A stretch of DNA of 64,000 nt from Sipunculus nudus (GCA_026874595.1 CM049316.1:59405676-59469675); one strand, 5' to 3'. Shown: positions 37,255-50,789, counted from the first letter of the stretch. A program made the numbers and translations. The notes: generated from the letters alone by a model not told the origin.

Positions 37255-37348
37255 TTCTTCCCTGGGAAGAAATGGTGGGAAGAAAGTATTTCTTCCCTTC
37301 TGGGAAGAAAGTGTTTCTTCCCTTCCCTTCCTTTCCCTCTGGGAAGGT
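37255..37348. repeat. GGGAAGAAA/TTTCTTCCC low-complexity tract (left arm)
   Basis: Alternating TTCTTCCC and GGGAAGAAA blocks that can pair with one another. Mirrored at about 41050-41143. Confidence 0.8.
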
Positions 37349-38240
37349 TGTGCCAACCCTGCAACATTATATATACATTATATGTAATAATTTAATATAA
37401 ATACTGTACATACTATGTAATGTTAACTTGATATTCCATGTTTGCATATTTTATTAATATACATGCATATTAGGGCTGTAACAATGCATTGAATAATCGA
37501 TGCATTGAATTAAAACCAGTCTTTATTTGATAATTGAATCAGGCATGAAATAATCAATTTCAATTTTTGCATTTTTATTAATTTTCATACCTTTCCAGTC
37601 TCTAGCTCTTACCTAGGAACAGATAAACAGCATACATGATAAAGTAACACTCATATTAAACAAAGTAAGTCCCCTGATATCCATCATTAGATGTTAGCAC
37701 AATAATGGATGAGAAGCTTTAAATATTACTTGGTCTGCATAACTTTTCTGGTATATAATAATCTTAATCTTGTAGCATCATATGTGATGAAAACTTTTAG
37801 TAGATATATGTCTCTGACAGAATATTTTGATTGTATACAATAATCAAATAAAAAATCTGATTGAAAGGCAATAATTGACAAACAAATTGAATTGAGGCCA
37901 CTGAGTGATTCACAGGCCCAATACATATACTTTTATTATCATTTTTTGAATAATAACACTAATGCCTTATTGTTTGTTTAACACTTATTTAGAATATGTA
38001 TCTTTATGTCTTTTCAGGTTCAATTCCTGTCGCCACATGCTGCCTGAAGGCCCATACGAGCTGAGTGGGAATCTTTGATGGTCAGACACCAGTCAGCTTC
38101 ATTGTAGACAAGGCATCAGGTTATTATACATCTGGCAGACTGTGGTCTCTTCTGTTTTGCAACTATCAGGTACCTATGACCAACTACACCGAGAGATGCA
38201 GAAAAACATGTGCCATAAAATATAATTAGCGCAGATGACT

Positions 38241-40157
38241 TTAAGTCATCTATGCTATAGTCGTGCTCCTTTGTCCGTCGGCTGTCTGTCCGTTTGTTAA
38301 ACTAGGTCATTTTGAAACTGTGGACCTACGAATATGAAATTCAGTTTACTGTTAGATGTCCCCAAAATCTCCTACCATACTGAAAATAGGGTCACTAGGA
38401 CTTCATTCCTTCAAGATATTTAGGAAAAACCTCTGTGTTCAATTAAAAACCCATTGTTACACTTTAAGACTGCCTAATATCAAACCACTGACCTGATATA
38501 GATCATTTTTAATATATTAATTTCTCTATTTAATAATAATAATAATTCATTTGTTAAAGCGTAAAATCTGTGATGATACATGCTCTAAAATGCTGTTATA
38601 TAACTAGAATACAGTCAGCAGTCATTTAACAAACTATTGTAAGAATATGAAATTCAAGTCCAATTGACTAAAATATTACATATAGAAGCTTACAGTATTA
38701 AATAAGACGTATAAAAATCAATAGTTCAATTATATGTTAAAACTTTCATAATTCCGCTAAAATGCTCAAACATTTTACAATCAATTGTATAAAATATGGT
38801 ACAAAATGACTAGGCATTAAAATACTCCATTAACAAATATGTTTTTAATTTACTTTTTAATTCTGAGAGACTGTTGGCTTCTCTTAGAGTAGCTGGTAGG
38901 TCATTTCACAGTTTCGGGCCAACAACACTGAATGCCCGATTTTGTACACAGGACCATTTTGTAAAATGCACGACTAATAAGTTTTTAGCAGCTGAATGAA
39001 GGCTTCCTAATGTGGTATAACTGTGAACAAGCTCTTCAGGTAAAGAGGTGCTAAATTATTTATTACCTTATTCACAAGAATTAACATTTTGAATTTTACC
39101 TCTTGCACAACGGGCAGCCAATGCAGAGAGTACAAAATTGGTGCAATATGATCTGATTTTGAAGCACCCATAATAATCCTCGCCGATGCATTCTGTATAT
39201 TTTGCATATATATATCGCCTATGTACTTAGATGAAATTAGTTCAATATTTTTTAAATTCTAGAAGTTATGGGCCCGAATAATAATAATGCACTTTGTAAA
39301 AATTCTGGAAATATATTTGCTCCCTTAACATGAGAATTTTGTCTAACTTAGGCCATGGCACTTTTTTTCCTGTAAGCACTGTTGATTTAATTTTCATATT
39401 TTGCACACATAAAGATTTTAGCTTCTAAATTCTGAAATTTTAAAGGATTGATAAAAAACTGTAGCTTTTATTAAATTTTAAATGAGACCATGTCACACCT
39501 AGCCTGTACTGAAGCCCCACTATATGTCCCCACATTGACCTTTCAGGCCAATTATGCATGCTTGAAGCGAGGCACTCTGCAGCTAGCCAGCTCTTGGGTG
39601 GCTTCAGCTGGATCAAACTGTCCAACCCTGTTCCTCTAGTATTTGTTTTGACCAAAAACATAACAATAAACAATAATTTAATAAATTATTGGTTTATAAT
39701 AAGAACTTTAAGAAAAATAAATGGAAAAGGAATTTTATAGTTAATGAGTAACAGGGAATTACCTTGCAATTACTGATGATTTATGGATGGCTGAAAATGT
39801 ATTTCAAATGACACCATGCAGTCACCATTGGGTATTTTTTATCAATCATAAAAATGAAAAATAAATAATTAAATAAAATTGTTGTTTACAATTAGGGATT
39901 ATATGAAGCAAGTTAATGATAGACAAGGATGCAGTTGATTATATTAAATTAATCTAAATTTCCAGGTCTTTTCCAGGTGTTTAATTTGTTGGTTTATATT
40001 TATAACAAAATTATAAAAAAAATATGTAAAAAATTGAAAATATTACTCAGACAAGTGGTCATTAAAGATGTTAATATGTTCGACCAATGACATCAGACTT
40101 ATGGCTGTTTCAGCTGTTACATGATACTAGCTAAATAATCAAAATTGATCAAATTAT
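38241..40157. other. Palindrome spacer (1917 bp), an AGC-type repeat with a LINE insertion
   Basis: Starts with the family head (ttaagtcatctatgctatag, GTCCGTC run) and matches block A 3031-5000 apart from the LINE insertion. The last 150 bp before the right arm do not match A. The arm ends themselves are ATTAGCGCAG and CTGCGCTAAT. Confidence 0.8.
38529..39213 (-). pseudogene. 5'-truncated LINE (non-LTR retrotransposon) ORF2 C-terminal fragment
   Basis: The minus strand encodes the typical end of a LINE reverse-transcriptase polyprotein: QNASARIIMGASKSDHI, then LHWLPVVQEVKFK, APLYL, and after a one-base shift near 39045 LPEELVHSYTTLGSLHSAA, FSVVGPKL and LPATLREANSLSELKSKLK. An in-frame TGA near 38906 sits where the family has Trp. 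The 3' end is a (TTA)n tail (about 38529-38546), as in several LINE clades. Block A lacks this segment at the matching place (about 4030), so the insertion is confirmed and is specific to B. Dead copy. Confidence 0.85.
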
Positions 40158-41049
40158 AGTCAGCTGCGCTAATTATATTTTATGGCACATGTTTTTCTGC
40201 ATCTCTCGGTGTAGTTGGTCATAGGTACCTGATAGTTGCAAAACAGAAGAGACCACAGTCTGCCAGATGTATAATAACCTGATGCCTTGTCTACAATGAA
40301 GCTGACTGGTGTCTGACCATCAAAGATTCTCACTCAGCTCGTATGGGCCTTCAGGCAGCATGTGGCGACAGGAATTGAACCTGAAAAGACATAAAGATAC
40401 ATATTCTAAATAAGTGTTAAACAAACAATAAGGCATTAGTGTTATTATTCAAAAAATGATAATAAAAGTATATGTATTGGGCCTGTGAATCACTCAGTGG
40501 CCTCAATTCAATTTGTTTGTCAATTATTGCCTTTCAATCAGATTTTTTATTTGATTATTGTATACAATCAAAATATTCTGTCAGAGACATATATCTACTA
40601 AAAGTTTTCATCACATATGATGCTACAAGATTAAGATTATTATATACCAGAAAAGTTATGCAGACCAAGTAATATTTAAAGCTTCTCATCCATTATTGTG
40701 CTAACATCTAATGATGGATATCAGGGGACTTACTTTGTTTAATATGAGTGTTACTTTATCATGTATGCTGTTTATCTGTTCCTAGGTAAGAGCTAGAGAC
40801 TGGAAAGGTATGAAAATTAATAAAAATGCAAAAATTGAAATTGATTATTTCATGCCTGATTCAATTATCAAATAAAGACTGGTTTTAATTCAATGCATCG
40901 ATTATTCAATGCATTGTTACAGCCCTAATATGCATGTATATTAATAAAATATGCAAACATGGAATATCAAGTTAACATTACATAGTATGTACAGTATTTA
41001 TATTAAATTATTACATATAATGTATATATAATGTTGCAGGGTTGGCACA

Positions 41050-41143
41050 ACCTTCCCAGAGGGAAAGGAAGGGAAGGGAAGAAACACTTTCTTCCCAGAA
41101 GGGAAGAAATACTTTCTTCCCACCATTTCTTCCCAGGGAAGAA
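41050..41143. repeat. GGGAAGAAA/TTTCTTCCC tract (right arm)
   Basis: Inverted copy of 37255-37348. Confidence 0.8.
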
Positions 41144-42627
41144 AAACAATCACAACATACATTTAAATTTTTGTTTCAAATGATATTTTGGCCTTCCCAG
41201 TCAAGCAACTGGGGTGTGACTGTGGGGCTCAGTGGGGTAGTCTTCATTTGAACTATTAAGATGAACACAGTCCAAGGCGTAGAATGTTGGCTGTACAGTT
41301 TGTATAGTCTTTAGCTGAGTATTAAAGGTCATGTAAACTAGAGTATATACACTTTAGGGGTGTTTTGTTCAGTAGGGTTAGCCTTAAGCTGAGTAATTAT
41401 ACTTTTAATTAAAGTAAATAATCACTTCAATTTCGTTTGGTTCAGCAGAATTAGAAGCATACACTGTTTGAGAATTTACTGACTGTTGAGCAGATTATTT
41501 ATTTATTTGTCCAATAATGAGCAGATCTGATCGGTCAATACAAAAACTGGGGCCTCCCAAAAATGTCTGCACCCAAATTATCTACACTTCATTCTCCCAA
41601 AACATATACTACATAAAATGAGAGGAATCCAAAAATGTCTAAAGGCTTCTATTACTAATCTATTACATTTTATTTTTATTCTTAAAAATCAAATTTAAGG
41701 ATCAAAGGATATTAACACTTCTTTTACAATCATTGGTTCTGTTAGTGTTATTCAGCATTATGAATATGTGGGAATCAATTCAGCTATAAATGATTATCAA
41801 ACTTTAAGAGAATTCCTGGAGATATTGAGAAATCACAGAGAATTTGCGGGGAGTTTTATATGCAACGATACTTTTAAATACACATTTATTTATTATTTAT
41901 TATACATATTATTTAATTATATAATAATAATTAAAAATTTGTACATTCACGTAAAATTCAGCTCTCTCAGTTGTTTTGAAGAGCAGGTTCTTCTCTTAAG
42001 ATTTTATTTTTGCCACACCAGAGACAATGAATAGCATCAGGAGACTGTGGGCTATTTGCAAATGCAAGTGCAGTTGATTTTTTATTCAATCCAGAAAATT
42101 AAACAAATTGAATATTTTAACCAGGGATTATTTTTTTGTTTCAGTTTAGGCATTTTTACATAATTTCCTAAAACAAAACTTTCTCCTAGAATACCAGAGC
42201 CGAAATATAATGCAACTGTAACCATTTGGAATTAATGTGATTGTGAGTTAGGAGATGTATTTGTAAACATAAATAGGTGTGATAAAAAAAAATGAAAAAT
42301 AATTAATTAGTGGTTTCCTTTAAAATGTGCATTTGTCTTATAAATAATTAAAACAATTTATGAAATGGTTTTGTGAAGATTGTATAAGTTATGACGTTCA
42401 TCATATTCGATTGGAGCACTCCAGGATATGTATATATATACTGCTGAATAAATTTTTCATTTTTTATGATTATTTTACTCTGAATTGTTATGGTCAGAAA
42501 AAAAGTGTGGTGTATTTTGAACAGACTAAGAAAAATATTATTGTTTAACTGTGATCACAACATATATTTACTATTTTTCTTTTATTCTTGTTAATACTAC
42601 TGCAAAGTTGATTCAATGGCTTAATGC

Positions 42628-43407
42628 AGAGCCCCGTTTTTTCCGTTTTATAAATATTTATTTTCCTTTTTAATAAAATCAAAATTTCAGAATTTCCCGT
42701 TTATCTTTATATTTTATGTAATGTAATTGCTACATATTCTTGAGAGTTAAATCTGGTAAAAATCTGGACGATAAATGGATTACGTGTTCAATAAGCTGTT
42801 TAAATTGTTTTCAATTTATTTTCTGCTATCAATGATGCCATAGTTATTTATGTATATATAAAATTATATTTGGTCCTTGTCATAAATGGTTCTTCATCAA
42901 CCCGACACGTATGGTTATGCTACGCAACTACTGGAACTCTAAAACTCCAAAACATTTCACATCGTTGGTCAATAATCAAGTCTTTTTACCTTTGTAAAAC
43001 GTGTTTAATGGACCGAAGAATCTGGAATAATTCTGGTTTGGTTCGGCTGATTAGCACCAAATGGTGAAACCTCATCATAGTATATATCACATAATGGCGG
43101 TATAAGCGTTTCAGGCATGTTCGTTAAAAATCGTAACATCAAAGCTTTGTGCTTACTGTAATGGTTGTGAGCCAAAATTGGCAGACCTTGCTTGTTATGT
43201 ATATGGCTGGCGCAGTTTGAAAGATTTTTTTACAAGATATTGGCTATTACAAGAATATTTGTAGTGTAAATCTGCTCTAAACCCGACTTTCCGTCGTACT
43301 CCGTGTATATATTAAGATAATTCCGTTTTTGAACCCTTATTCTGTTTTCAAACCCTTATTCTATTTTCCGTCCATTTTTTGGTTAAACCTGACAAAAACG
43401 GGGCTCT
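42628..43407. mobile_element. Nested MITE with AGAGCCCCGTTTTT ends (right arm)
   Basis: Mirror copy of 34991-35771. Its presence in both arms shows that it inserted before the inverted duplication. Confidence 0.6.
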
Positions 43408-44825
43408 ATTTATGGTGCAATCTTTGTTTGTGTATAAAGTGAATAGGCCTTAAGTCAATTGTTTGTGTTTCAACTTTTATTTGTGCATGTAAATTTGGTC
43501 TATGCACAATGGTGTGTTTTTTATCTATCAATAAATGTAGGTAAAATTATAATTTATTTATCATATTATATATTTTGTTCACCACCTGAATATTTGATAC
43601 ATTATGAACAGATTAAAAAAAATCATTTCGGTCATTTAACAGTGCGCAAATATGTTTAGAGTAATACTGTTGGAGAATTTAAGTGATGTTAAAGTGTATT
43701 TAAAAGTATCATTGCATATAAAAACTCTCCGCAAATTCTCCACGAATTGTCCATCTCTTTGCAGATTCTCCGCGTTTAAGACAGACCCCTTTAAACAGTT
43801 AAAGCCTCTATTATCGCTCATTTGGCCATCAAGGAAACTGACTGAATCTTTTCACTCCGGTCATCATAACAGTCAAGGTAAAAATGAAAGTATTTGAATA
43901 CCAGTGCAGATACTTTCAAAATGTATTCATGAATGCATTCATGAATATATTCTATAATATTATTTTAATAATCATTTCCATTATATTTTATTTTTAAAAA
44001 ATCATATGATTTTCTTATTATTTTTTAAAATAAAAATTATATTGGCACAATATGTGTTATTAAATTTGAATAAATAGTTAAACTCTTTTATTATATGTGC
44101 TGCTTATTAGTTACTAGCTGATAGACCCGGTATACCGGGCATATTACCAGGGTTGGGGAGATTTATTAACTGAGATAAGAAATGGTGGCTCATTTTTTTT
44201 ATTCTAAAAGTTAACAAAAAATATAGGTTTTCAGTGGGAAACTGTATGATATGTATATAAGATATGTATAAACATTTTTGCACGACTGCAGAATAACTCG
44301 CGCACCTCTCTGAGGCACAACACTTCTGTGAACAGAAAACGTTTCTATGTACAGCTGCTTGTATCTTAATTTTGCCACTTACTTTTAAATTACACGAATC
44401 CTTAACATCATAACGTCCGTCCGTATAAACTCATAATCTGGTGGAGACAGTGCGTGAGTGATCCTGCTGTCGCTCCAATATTTTTAACATTTATTTTGTA
44501 GTTCTGTCCTCGTGGCAAGAAATTTATACCCCGGTATGTTTACCTTGATGACCTGGCCAGTGATGGTGTTGACATTGCGAACCGGAATGAAACGCGGGGG
44601 CATTCAGGTTTTCGATGATATTTGACTGGATTCTACCGGTGGACGTATAAAGATTAGAATGATGTGAGGAACACATTGAAGATTTATCAAATGTACGTTG
44701 CAAGGAAACTGTTCCTGAAGAAAGAAACAGAAATATGCATACCTCGTAAGTAGCAGAAGCGGACCAAACGGGACTCCATGCAGAGGGACCGTATTCATTT
44801 TCAACCGCCGAAATGTTTTTTTTTT

Positions 44826-47408
44826 AGCTCAGCTGACTGTAAGTCATCTGAGCTATAACGATCACCCTTTGTCCGTCGTCCGTCTGTCAATCTGTCCGTC
44901 TGTCCGTCCGTTAACCTGGCTCAAATCGTAACCGCTGGACCTAGTAACTTTATATTCTGAGAGACCTATGAAAAATCTCCTTGGAAACCAGAAATTAGGT
45001 CTCTGTTACCCATATCCTTCGAGCTATGGGGCCCCAAAGTACCCCCCAGAATAGTCAAAAATTTCATACAGAAACTTCAATATCTCATTAACTACATCAC
45101 TGATGGTTATGATTTTTGGCATACATATTGATCATGAGATGTTCCATCAGTTCCTGCAGACAGGTGGCGCCACCTGTATTTTTCCGTTTTTTTTACGAAT
45201 TGTTTTCTCTATTTTTATATCTTTAAAAATGTGAACATCTGTAAACAGGACACAAATAGTAAAGACAAGACCTAGAATCTTCATTCTTGACACAGTGAGA
45301 GACCTATGAAAAGTTTCCATGGAAACTAGAAATTAGGTCTCCTTTACTCATATCCTTCAAGCTATGGGGCCCCAAAGTACCCCCTAAGAATAGTCAAAAA
45401 TTTCATACAAAAACTTCAATATCTCATTAACTACATCACTGATGGTCATGATTTTTGGCATACATATTGATCATGAGATGTTACATCAGTTTCTGCAGAC
45501 TGTAGGCGCCATCTGTATTTTTCGATTTTTTTACGAATTTTTTGCTCTATTTTTAAACCTTTAAATATGTGAACATCTGTTAACAGGGCACAAATCATAA
45601 AGACTAGACCTAGAATCTTCATTCTTGACACACAAAGAGACCTATGAAAAGTCTCCATGGAAACCAGAAATTAGGTCTCTGTTACCCATATCCGTCAAGT
45701 TATGGGGCCCAAAGTAACCCCCCCCCAGAATAGTCAAAAATTTCATACAAAAACTTCATCATCTCATTAACTACATCACTGAGGGTCAAGATTTTTGACA
45801 TACATATTAAACATGAGATGTTTCATCAGTTCCTGCAGACTGGTGGCGCCACCTGTATTTTTCTATTTTTTAACTAATCGTTTCCTCTATTTTTTAGACC
45901 TTTAAAAATATAAACATCTGTTAACAGGTCACAAATCATAAAGACTGGACCTAGAATCTTCATTCTTGACACAGTGAGAGACCTATGAAAAGTCTCCATG
46001 GAAACCAGAAATTAGGTCTCTGTTACCCATATCCTTTGAGCTGTGTGGCTCCCAATTAAACCCCCCCCCCCAGGATAATGGAAAATTTGATAAAAAACTG
46101 CAATATCTCAATAACTACAACACCAATCCTCTTTAATTTTAGCATACATATTGATCAAGAGGTGTTTTATCAGTTCCTGTAGACTGGGTGCGCCACCTCT
46201 ATTTTTTTCAAATGTTTAGGAATTTTTTTCTCTGGTTTTTGAGACCTTTAAAGATGTTATCTGTCAACAGGGTACAAATAGTAACAACTGGGCCTAGATT
46301 CTTCATTCTTGTTATGCAAGGAGGCCCATGAAAAGTATCCATGGAAACCTGAAATTAGGTCTCTGTTACACATATCCTTTGAGCAATGGCACTCCAAAGT
46401 ACAGCTCAGAATAATGGAAAATTTGATACAAAAGCTGAAGTATCTGAACAGCTAATGCAGAGATAACCATAATTGTTTGCATGGATATTGATCATTGAGT
46501 GTTTCATCAGTTTCTGCAGACTGGTGGCACCATCTGTATTTGTTCGGGTGTTTTTACGAATGTTTTTCTCAATTTTTAGACCTTTAAAGATATGAACATC
46601 TGTTAACAGGGCACAAATCATAACAACTGGACAAAGAATCTTCATTCTTGACGCACAGGGAGACCCATGAAAAGTCTCCATGGAAATCTGAAATTATGTC
46701 TCTGTTACCCATATCTTTTAAGCTGTATGGCTCAAAAATACCCCCCAGAATAATGAAAAATTTGATACAATACCTGCTGCATCTCAATAACTACAACATA
46801 TGTTTATGATTTTTGGCATACATATTAATTATGACATGTTCCATCAGTTTCTCCAGACTGGGTGTGCCACCTATATTTTATTCAATTTTTTAAATTTTTT
46901 TTTCTCTATTTTTAAGACCTTTAAGGATGCTATCATCTGTTAACGTGGCACAAATTGTAACAACTGGACCTAGAATCTTCATTCTTGTCATGCAAGGAAG
47001 CCCATGAAAAGTGTCTGTGGAAACCTGAAATAAGTTCTCTGTTACCCATTTCCTTCAAGCTATAGGACTCAGAAGTATCCCTCAGAATAATGGAAAATTT
47101 GATACAGAAGCTGAAGAATCTGAACAACTACTGCAGAGATCACCATGATTCTTTGCATGCATATTGACCATTAAGTGTTTTTGTTAGTTTCTGCAGACTG
47201 GTGGAGCCACCTTTATTTTTTTAAAAGATTACGCATTTTTTCTCTATTTTTGAGATTTATAAATACAGATACAATCTTGGCCTGTTGGGTAATCTGTTTG
47301 GTACTTCAGTTGAATGGGTACATACCACCATTCAGATGATAAAATTTCCTTTTGCGAATCTCTTCCCAGTCAGCTGAGCGTCATGACCCATGGGTCACTT
47401 GTTTTTTC
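44826..47408. mobile_element. Interspersed element with inverted termini and tandem interior (block B copy)
   Basis: Counterpart of 6147-8395 with the same AGCTCAGCTGACTG head and CAGTCAGCTGAGC end. It is about 330 bp longer because of one more internal unit. Confidence 0.75.
44917..47270 (+). repeat. Tandem array, seven units of about 338 bp
   Basis: Units start at about 44917, 45248, 45585, 45928, 46270, 46609 and 46945. The sixth (46609-46944) has no one-to-one partner in the A array. Block A unit 5 looks like a fusion of the B fifth and sixth units. Confidence 0.9.
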
Positions 47409-50400
47409 ATCGTAGCAGACAAATTTTGAGGGCTGAAACCCCAAACACCACTCCACCCCACCACACCCCACGCCTGTTCCTGAAATTGGGACCTTGAATT
47501 AGGTTTTGTCATTAATCCTCCTGGGTTGAACTCTTCATTTCATAAAGCGAATAACATGTGTTTTTCTCTTTTACTGACCACGCACGTGGGTCAAATCCCT
47601 CATTGAAAGCAAGCGTTATTCATATGAACAATAGTCCTTAGTGTTAGAGGTTAGGTGACCACGATGCACGCATTCCGGTGATTGCCGAAGGCAGTTCGGC
47701 TGTGCTCGGAAAAAAAACGGAAAAATCACTCAAAATTATATGTATATTAAAAATTATTTATTTTCATATCGCCTATGTCACTGCGGGGATAATAACCTTT
47801 AAAATGATATATGGCACATTATTGTACACAGCGCGGTTTTAGAGAACTTTGCGAACAAACGTGAACTGAATTCCTTTATAAGTATTAGATATGGCCAAGT
47901 CAAAATCTGTGTGACAATAGAACTCCATTAGTTAATAAAATAAATGAAATCAATCCTCTTCCTTGTCTCTAGATACTATCAAAATCATACATAAGCTAAA
48001 CACCAACAACTCATAACAAAGCTTATATTTATTACCACACATTACCAGCATGTGCCTCATTCCGAAATCTTATTTTTTATCATATATAACAGCTGAGCGC
48101 CGTGACCCCTGGGTCCCTTGTTTGTAATGCTGACAGGCTCCACAAACAGTCGTTGTACGTCTGTGACAAAAAATATACCTCCAGCTGCTCTGTGAGAATC
48201 CAGTTTCCAAGGTAGGAGCATGAAGTAGATCCTTTATTCAAGCTCCTACAGAGTTTGTAGAGTTCGTGAAGCGTCAGCTATCGCTGACGCGTGACGCGCG
48301 CTTGCCACGTGGGGACTGCTTATAATGACATAATTAAAGAGAGGGTTTCCCTCCCTAGGTCTCACATTCTAAATTAACCTGTAGGTGATGTTTGTTATAA
48401 TTCATTGAACTATAATTATTGATTTAAAACTGGATAGAAAACATGCAACAAAGCAACACAAATATATATAAAAATAGTGACCGAGTTCTGTCATATTTAG
48501 AACGTTTGGTCACAAACAGATATATATATATTTTATTCAAGTAATCCAATCCTGATTATCTTTTTTTACAAAGATAAAAAATACAATAGGTGCTTGATTA
48601 ATTCCATCCAATCTGACGCGTGTTGTGCGCGTCGTAGCCGCGTGAGTGTGTTTTGAATTTGTCTCGAGCTGCGCGCGTTAGTTTGTTTTTGGTCTTATGC
48701 TTAAAGATGTGGAGCACAGTTCTGTTGAATCATGTGAATCATATATCGGTCAGCAATGTTGGCAAATATCATGCGTATTTGTTAAATTCAGTCACCGATA
48801 TATATTTTCAAATAAATACAATTAGAAACAAGCAGTCATATACTTTTCTACCAAACATAATGTCTCCATATTTAACCCACAATGAATTTCAGTTTTACTA
48901 TTACTTTTTGAATTTGCTGGAAGTTTTTACATAAGGGCTATCTTATTATACTCGAGTATCCTTTTCCCAAAATTAATCTCATTCTCACGAATTTTTGTTA
49001 GACCAGGGCGACCGGACAACAGTTAAAAGCGAGCCCTTTGCAACCCTCTTATTTATGTAGATGGGTTTGACGTTCTTCCTTAATCCAGCTGATAGCCTGA
49101 CGGGTTTTTGTAGCTTCTCCAAATAAAAACCTGCACCAGGCGCTCACACGTTAACTATGCCGACCATGCACGTTTTGTCCTGAAGGACGCCCAAACCTTT
49201 GCCACAGACTCACAGTCGGTTGACCAGGAGCCCTGGTTATCGCTGGTAACTAATGCAACCTGCAGTCCAGGTGTCAATGCTTTACGTTCTGGAGTCCTTC
49301 ACTTTATATAAAATTTAAAACAAAAATGTTGACATCATTTTACAACTACCTTAAAGATGAATAACATCCAAAACATGATTTTGGGAGAGTCCCATTGAAT
49401 TATTTGCATAAAAGGCAACTCGAGATCTATGGAACTAAAAGGATTTCTTCCAAATAACACTCCTAATAGGTCAAAATAATTAGTGAAACCTAATTTAGCA
49501 TGCTGATAAAGTTAGCACGTTCATGTATTTTACTCGTGACAATGTAATTGAACATGTAAATTATATCGGACGGAAGATCTGGTTTTAAGGCGTGCGTGGC
49601 GCCACCTCTCCTGAAGGTAAAAAAATATATCTCGACATAATAACTCGAAATGAAATACCAAGATCTATAGAAAAGAAATAGATCTAATTTATAGAGATGT
49701 TTGCATAATTTCTCGAGATAAAATTTAATTAAAAAATATCTTTTAAGCATCTTATTAGATGCTTAGTCGGGTAGAGCTTAACACAGTTAAATTGGCGCGT
49801 TAAATAAACGTAAATAAATGTAATCCCTTGGACCAATTAAAAATAAACAAAGCCAAATTAGCCGATACCACGGTACGGTGTACAGGCTGTCCATTTTGTT
49901 TATATCTACGTATTTATAACTTCGGGGGGTTAAATGGCCGTCAGTCATAATCGAAAGACTTCCAATAAGGACATCTGGCTTCAATTCAGACGAACCAGAG
50001 TTTTGTAAAGGACCAAAGATTGAATTGTTTCATATGCCCTTACTAACAACAACTAAGGATCCTTCAATGTGCAATCAAACACCTTCGGATACATGGTTTT
50101 TCTGAATATCAACATCGGCTTATGAACCTTGTGCACTAATTGCCTCTATATAAAAAAGCTTGTTCATTAGTCCAAGGGGCGTTATTAGAACATATACTTC
50201 TTAGCAGGGATTACCTTCATATTTTTTCTTATTTGTATGTAGAGTAAGCAGGAAATCACATAATTACTATAAATAAGGCATGTGAGTAAATAGTAGCTTT
50301 AAGAGCAAAACTGAGCGGTGAACCATATTCGAGATAATTTAAACTATTTATTCATTGCTTTAAATTATTTATGATTCAGATAGGCGAATTATCGAGCGAT

Positions 50401-50571
50401 TTGAAGAGAAATCCTGTGATGGTTAATGAAAAACAATAAATGGTTTTCATTGAATGCCCAAAAAGAAACAATGTGCTTCGTGCGAAAAAATATTTTTTCA
50501 TTAGATAATTCTGGCTGAAATCTTTAGGAAAACTCACAAACACTAGGTTTCACTATGTTGGAATACTTTTA
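47409..50571. other. Block B equivalent of 8396-11590, no gene
   Basis: Nearly identical to block A, including the solo AGC terminus (48092-48125) and the GC-richer patch (49010-49300). Confidence 0.6.
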
Positions 50572-50607
50572 AGAATATATGTATATATATATGTATATAT
50601 GAATATA

Positions 50608-50650
<43 letters not shown>
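50572..50650. repeat. (TA)n microsatellite, interrupted
   Basis: Partner of 11591-11655, with GTATAT, GAATAT and GCATAT interruptions at its left end. Confidence 0.9.
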
Positions 50651-50652
<2 letters not shown>

Positions 50653-50789
50653 AAGATCCAATTTCCAATAATGGATTGTCCTGAATGTTTGTGCTAATGA
50701 CATTGGTATAAGAAAAATAAGGTTAAGGCAGTTGGTTCTTACTCTAGCTCATTTTACATAATTCTAGTTGTACTTAACAGACTTTAGAG

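Larger units (their letters stand above)
34531..38240. repeat. Left arm of a large palindrome (3710 bp)
   Basis: It matches 40158-43867 in inverted orientation from atgatgaccggagtg at the outer end to attagcgcagatgact at the inner end. Both arms are 3710 bp and differ only at scattered bases (for example the G/A at 38070). All short open frames here recur inverted in the other arm. None shows a known domain, so the arm looks non-coding. It contains a nested MITE (34991-35771), a GGGAAGAAA-rich tract and an internal inverted pair (about 34650-34705 against 36515-36580). Confidence 0.95.
40158..43867. repeat. Right arm of the large palindrome (3710 bp)
   Basis: Inverted copy of 34531-38240. 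Its outer end abuts sequence that in block A directly follows attgcataagaatgggaatt (about 5195), so this arm was inserted in B or lost from A. Outer junction: tcatcat at 43867. Confidence 0.95.

Noticed and set aside
38021-38040. tRNA-like B box (GGTTCAATTCC) in the palindrome arm
   Set aside because: The T-arm stem is only partly paired and no A box or cloverleaf was found upstream; it could equally be an acceptor (TTTTCAG) and chance.
34739-43659. Identical short ORFs in the two palindrome arms as a conserved gene pair
   Set aside because: They are 62-88 codons, AT-driven, without domains, and identical only because the arms are near-identical DNA.
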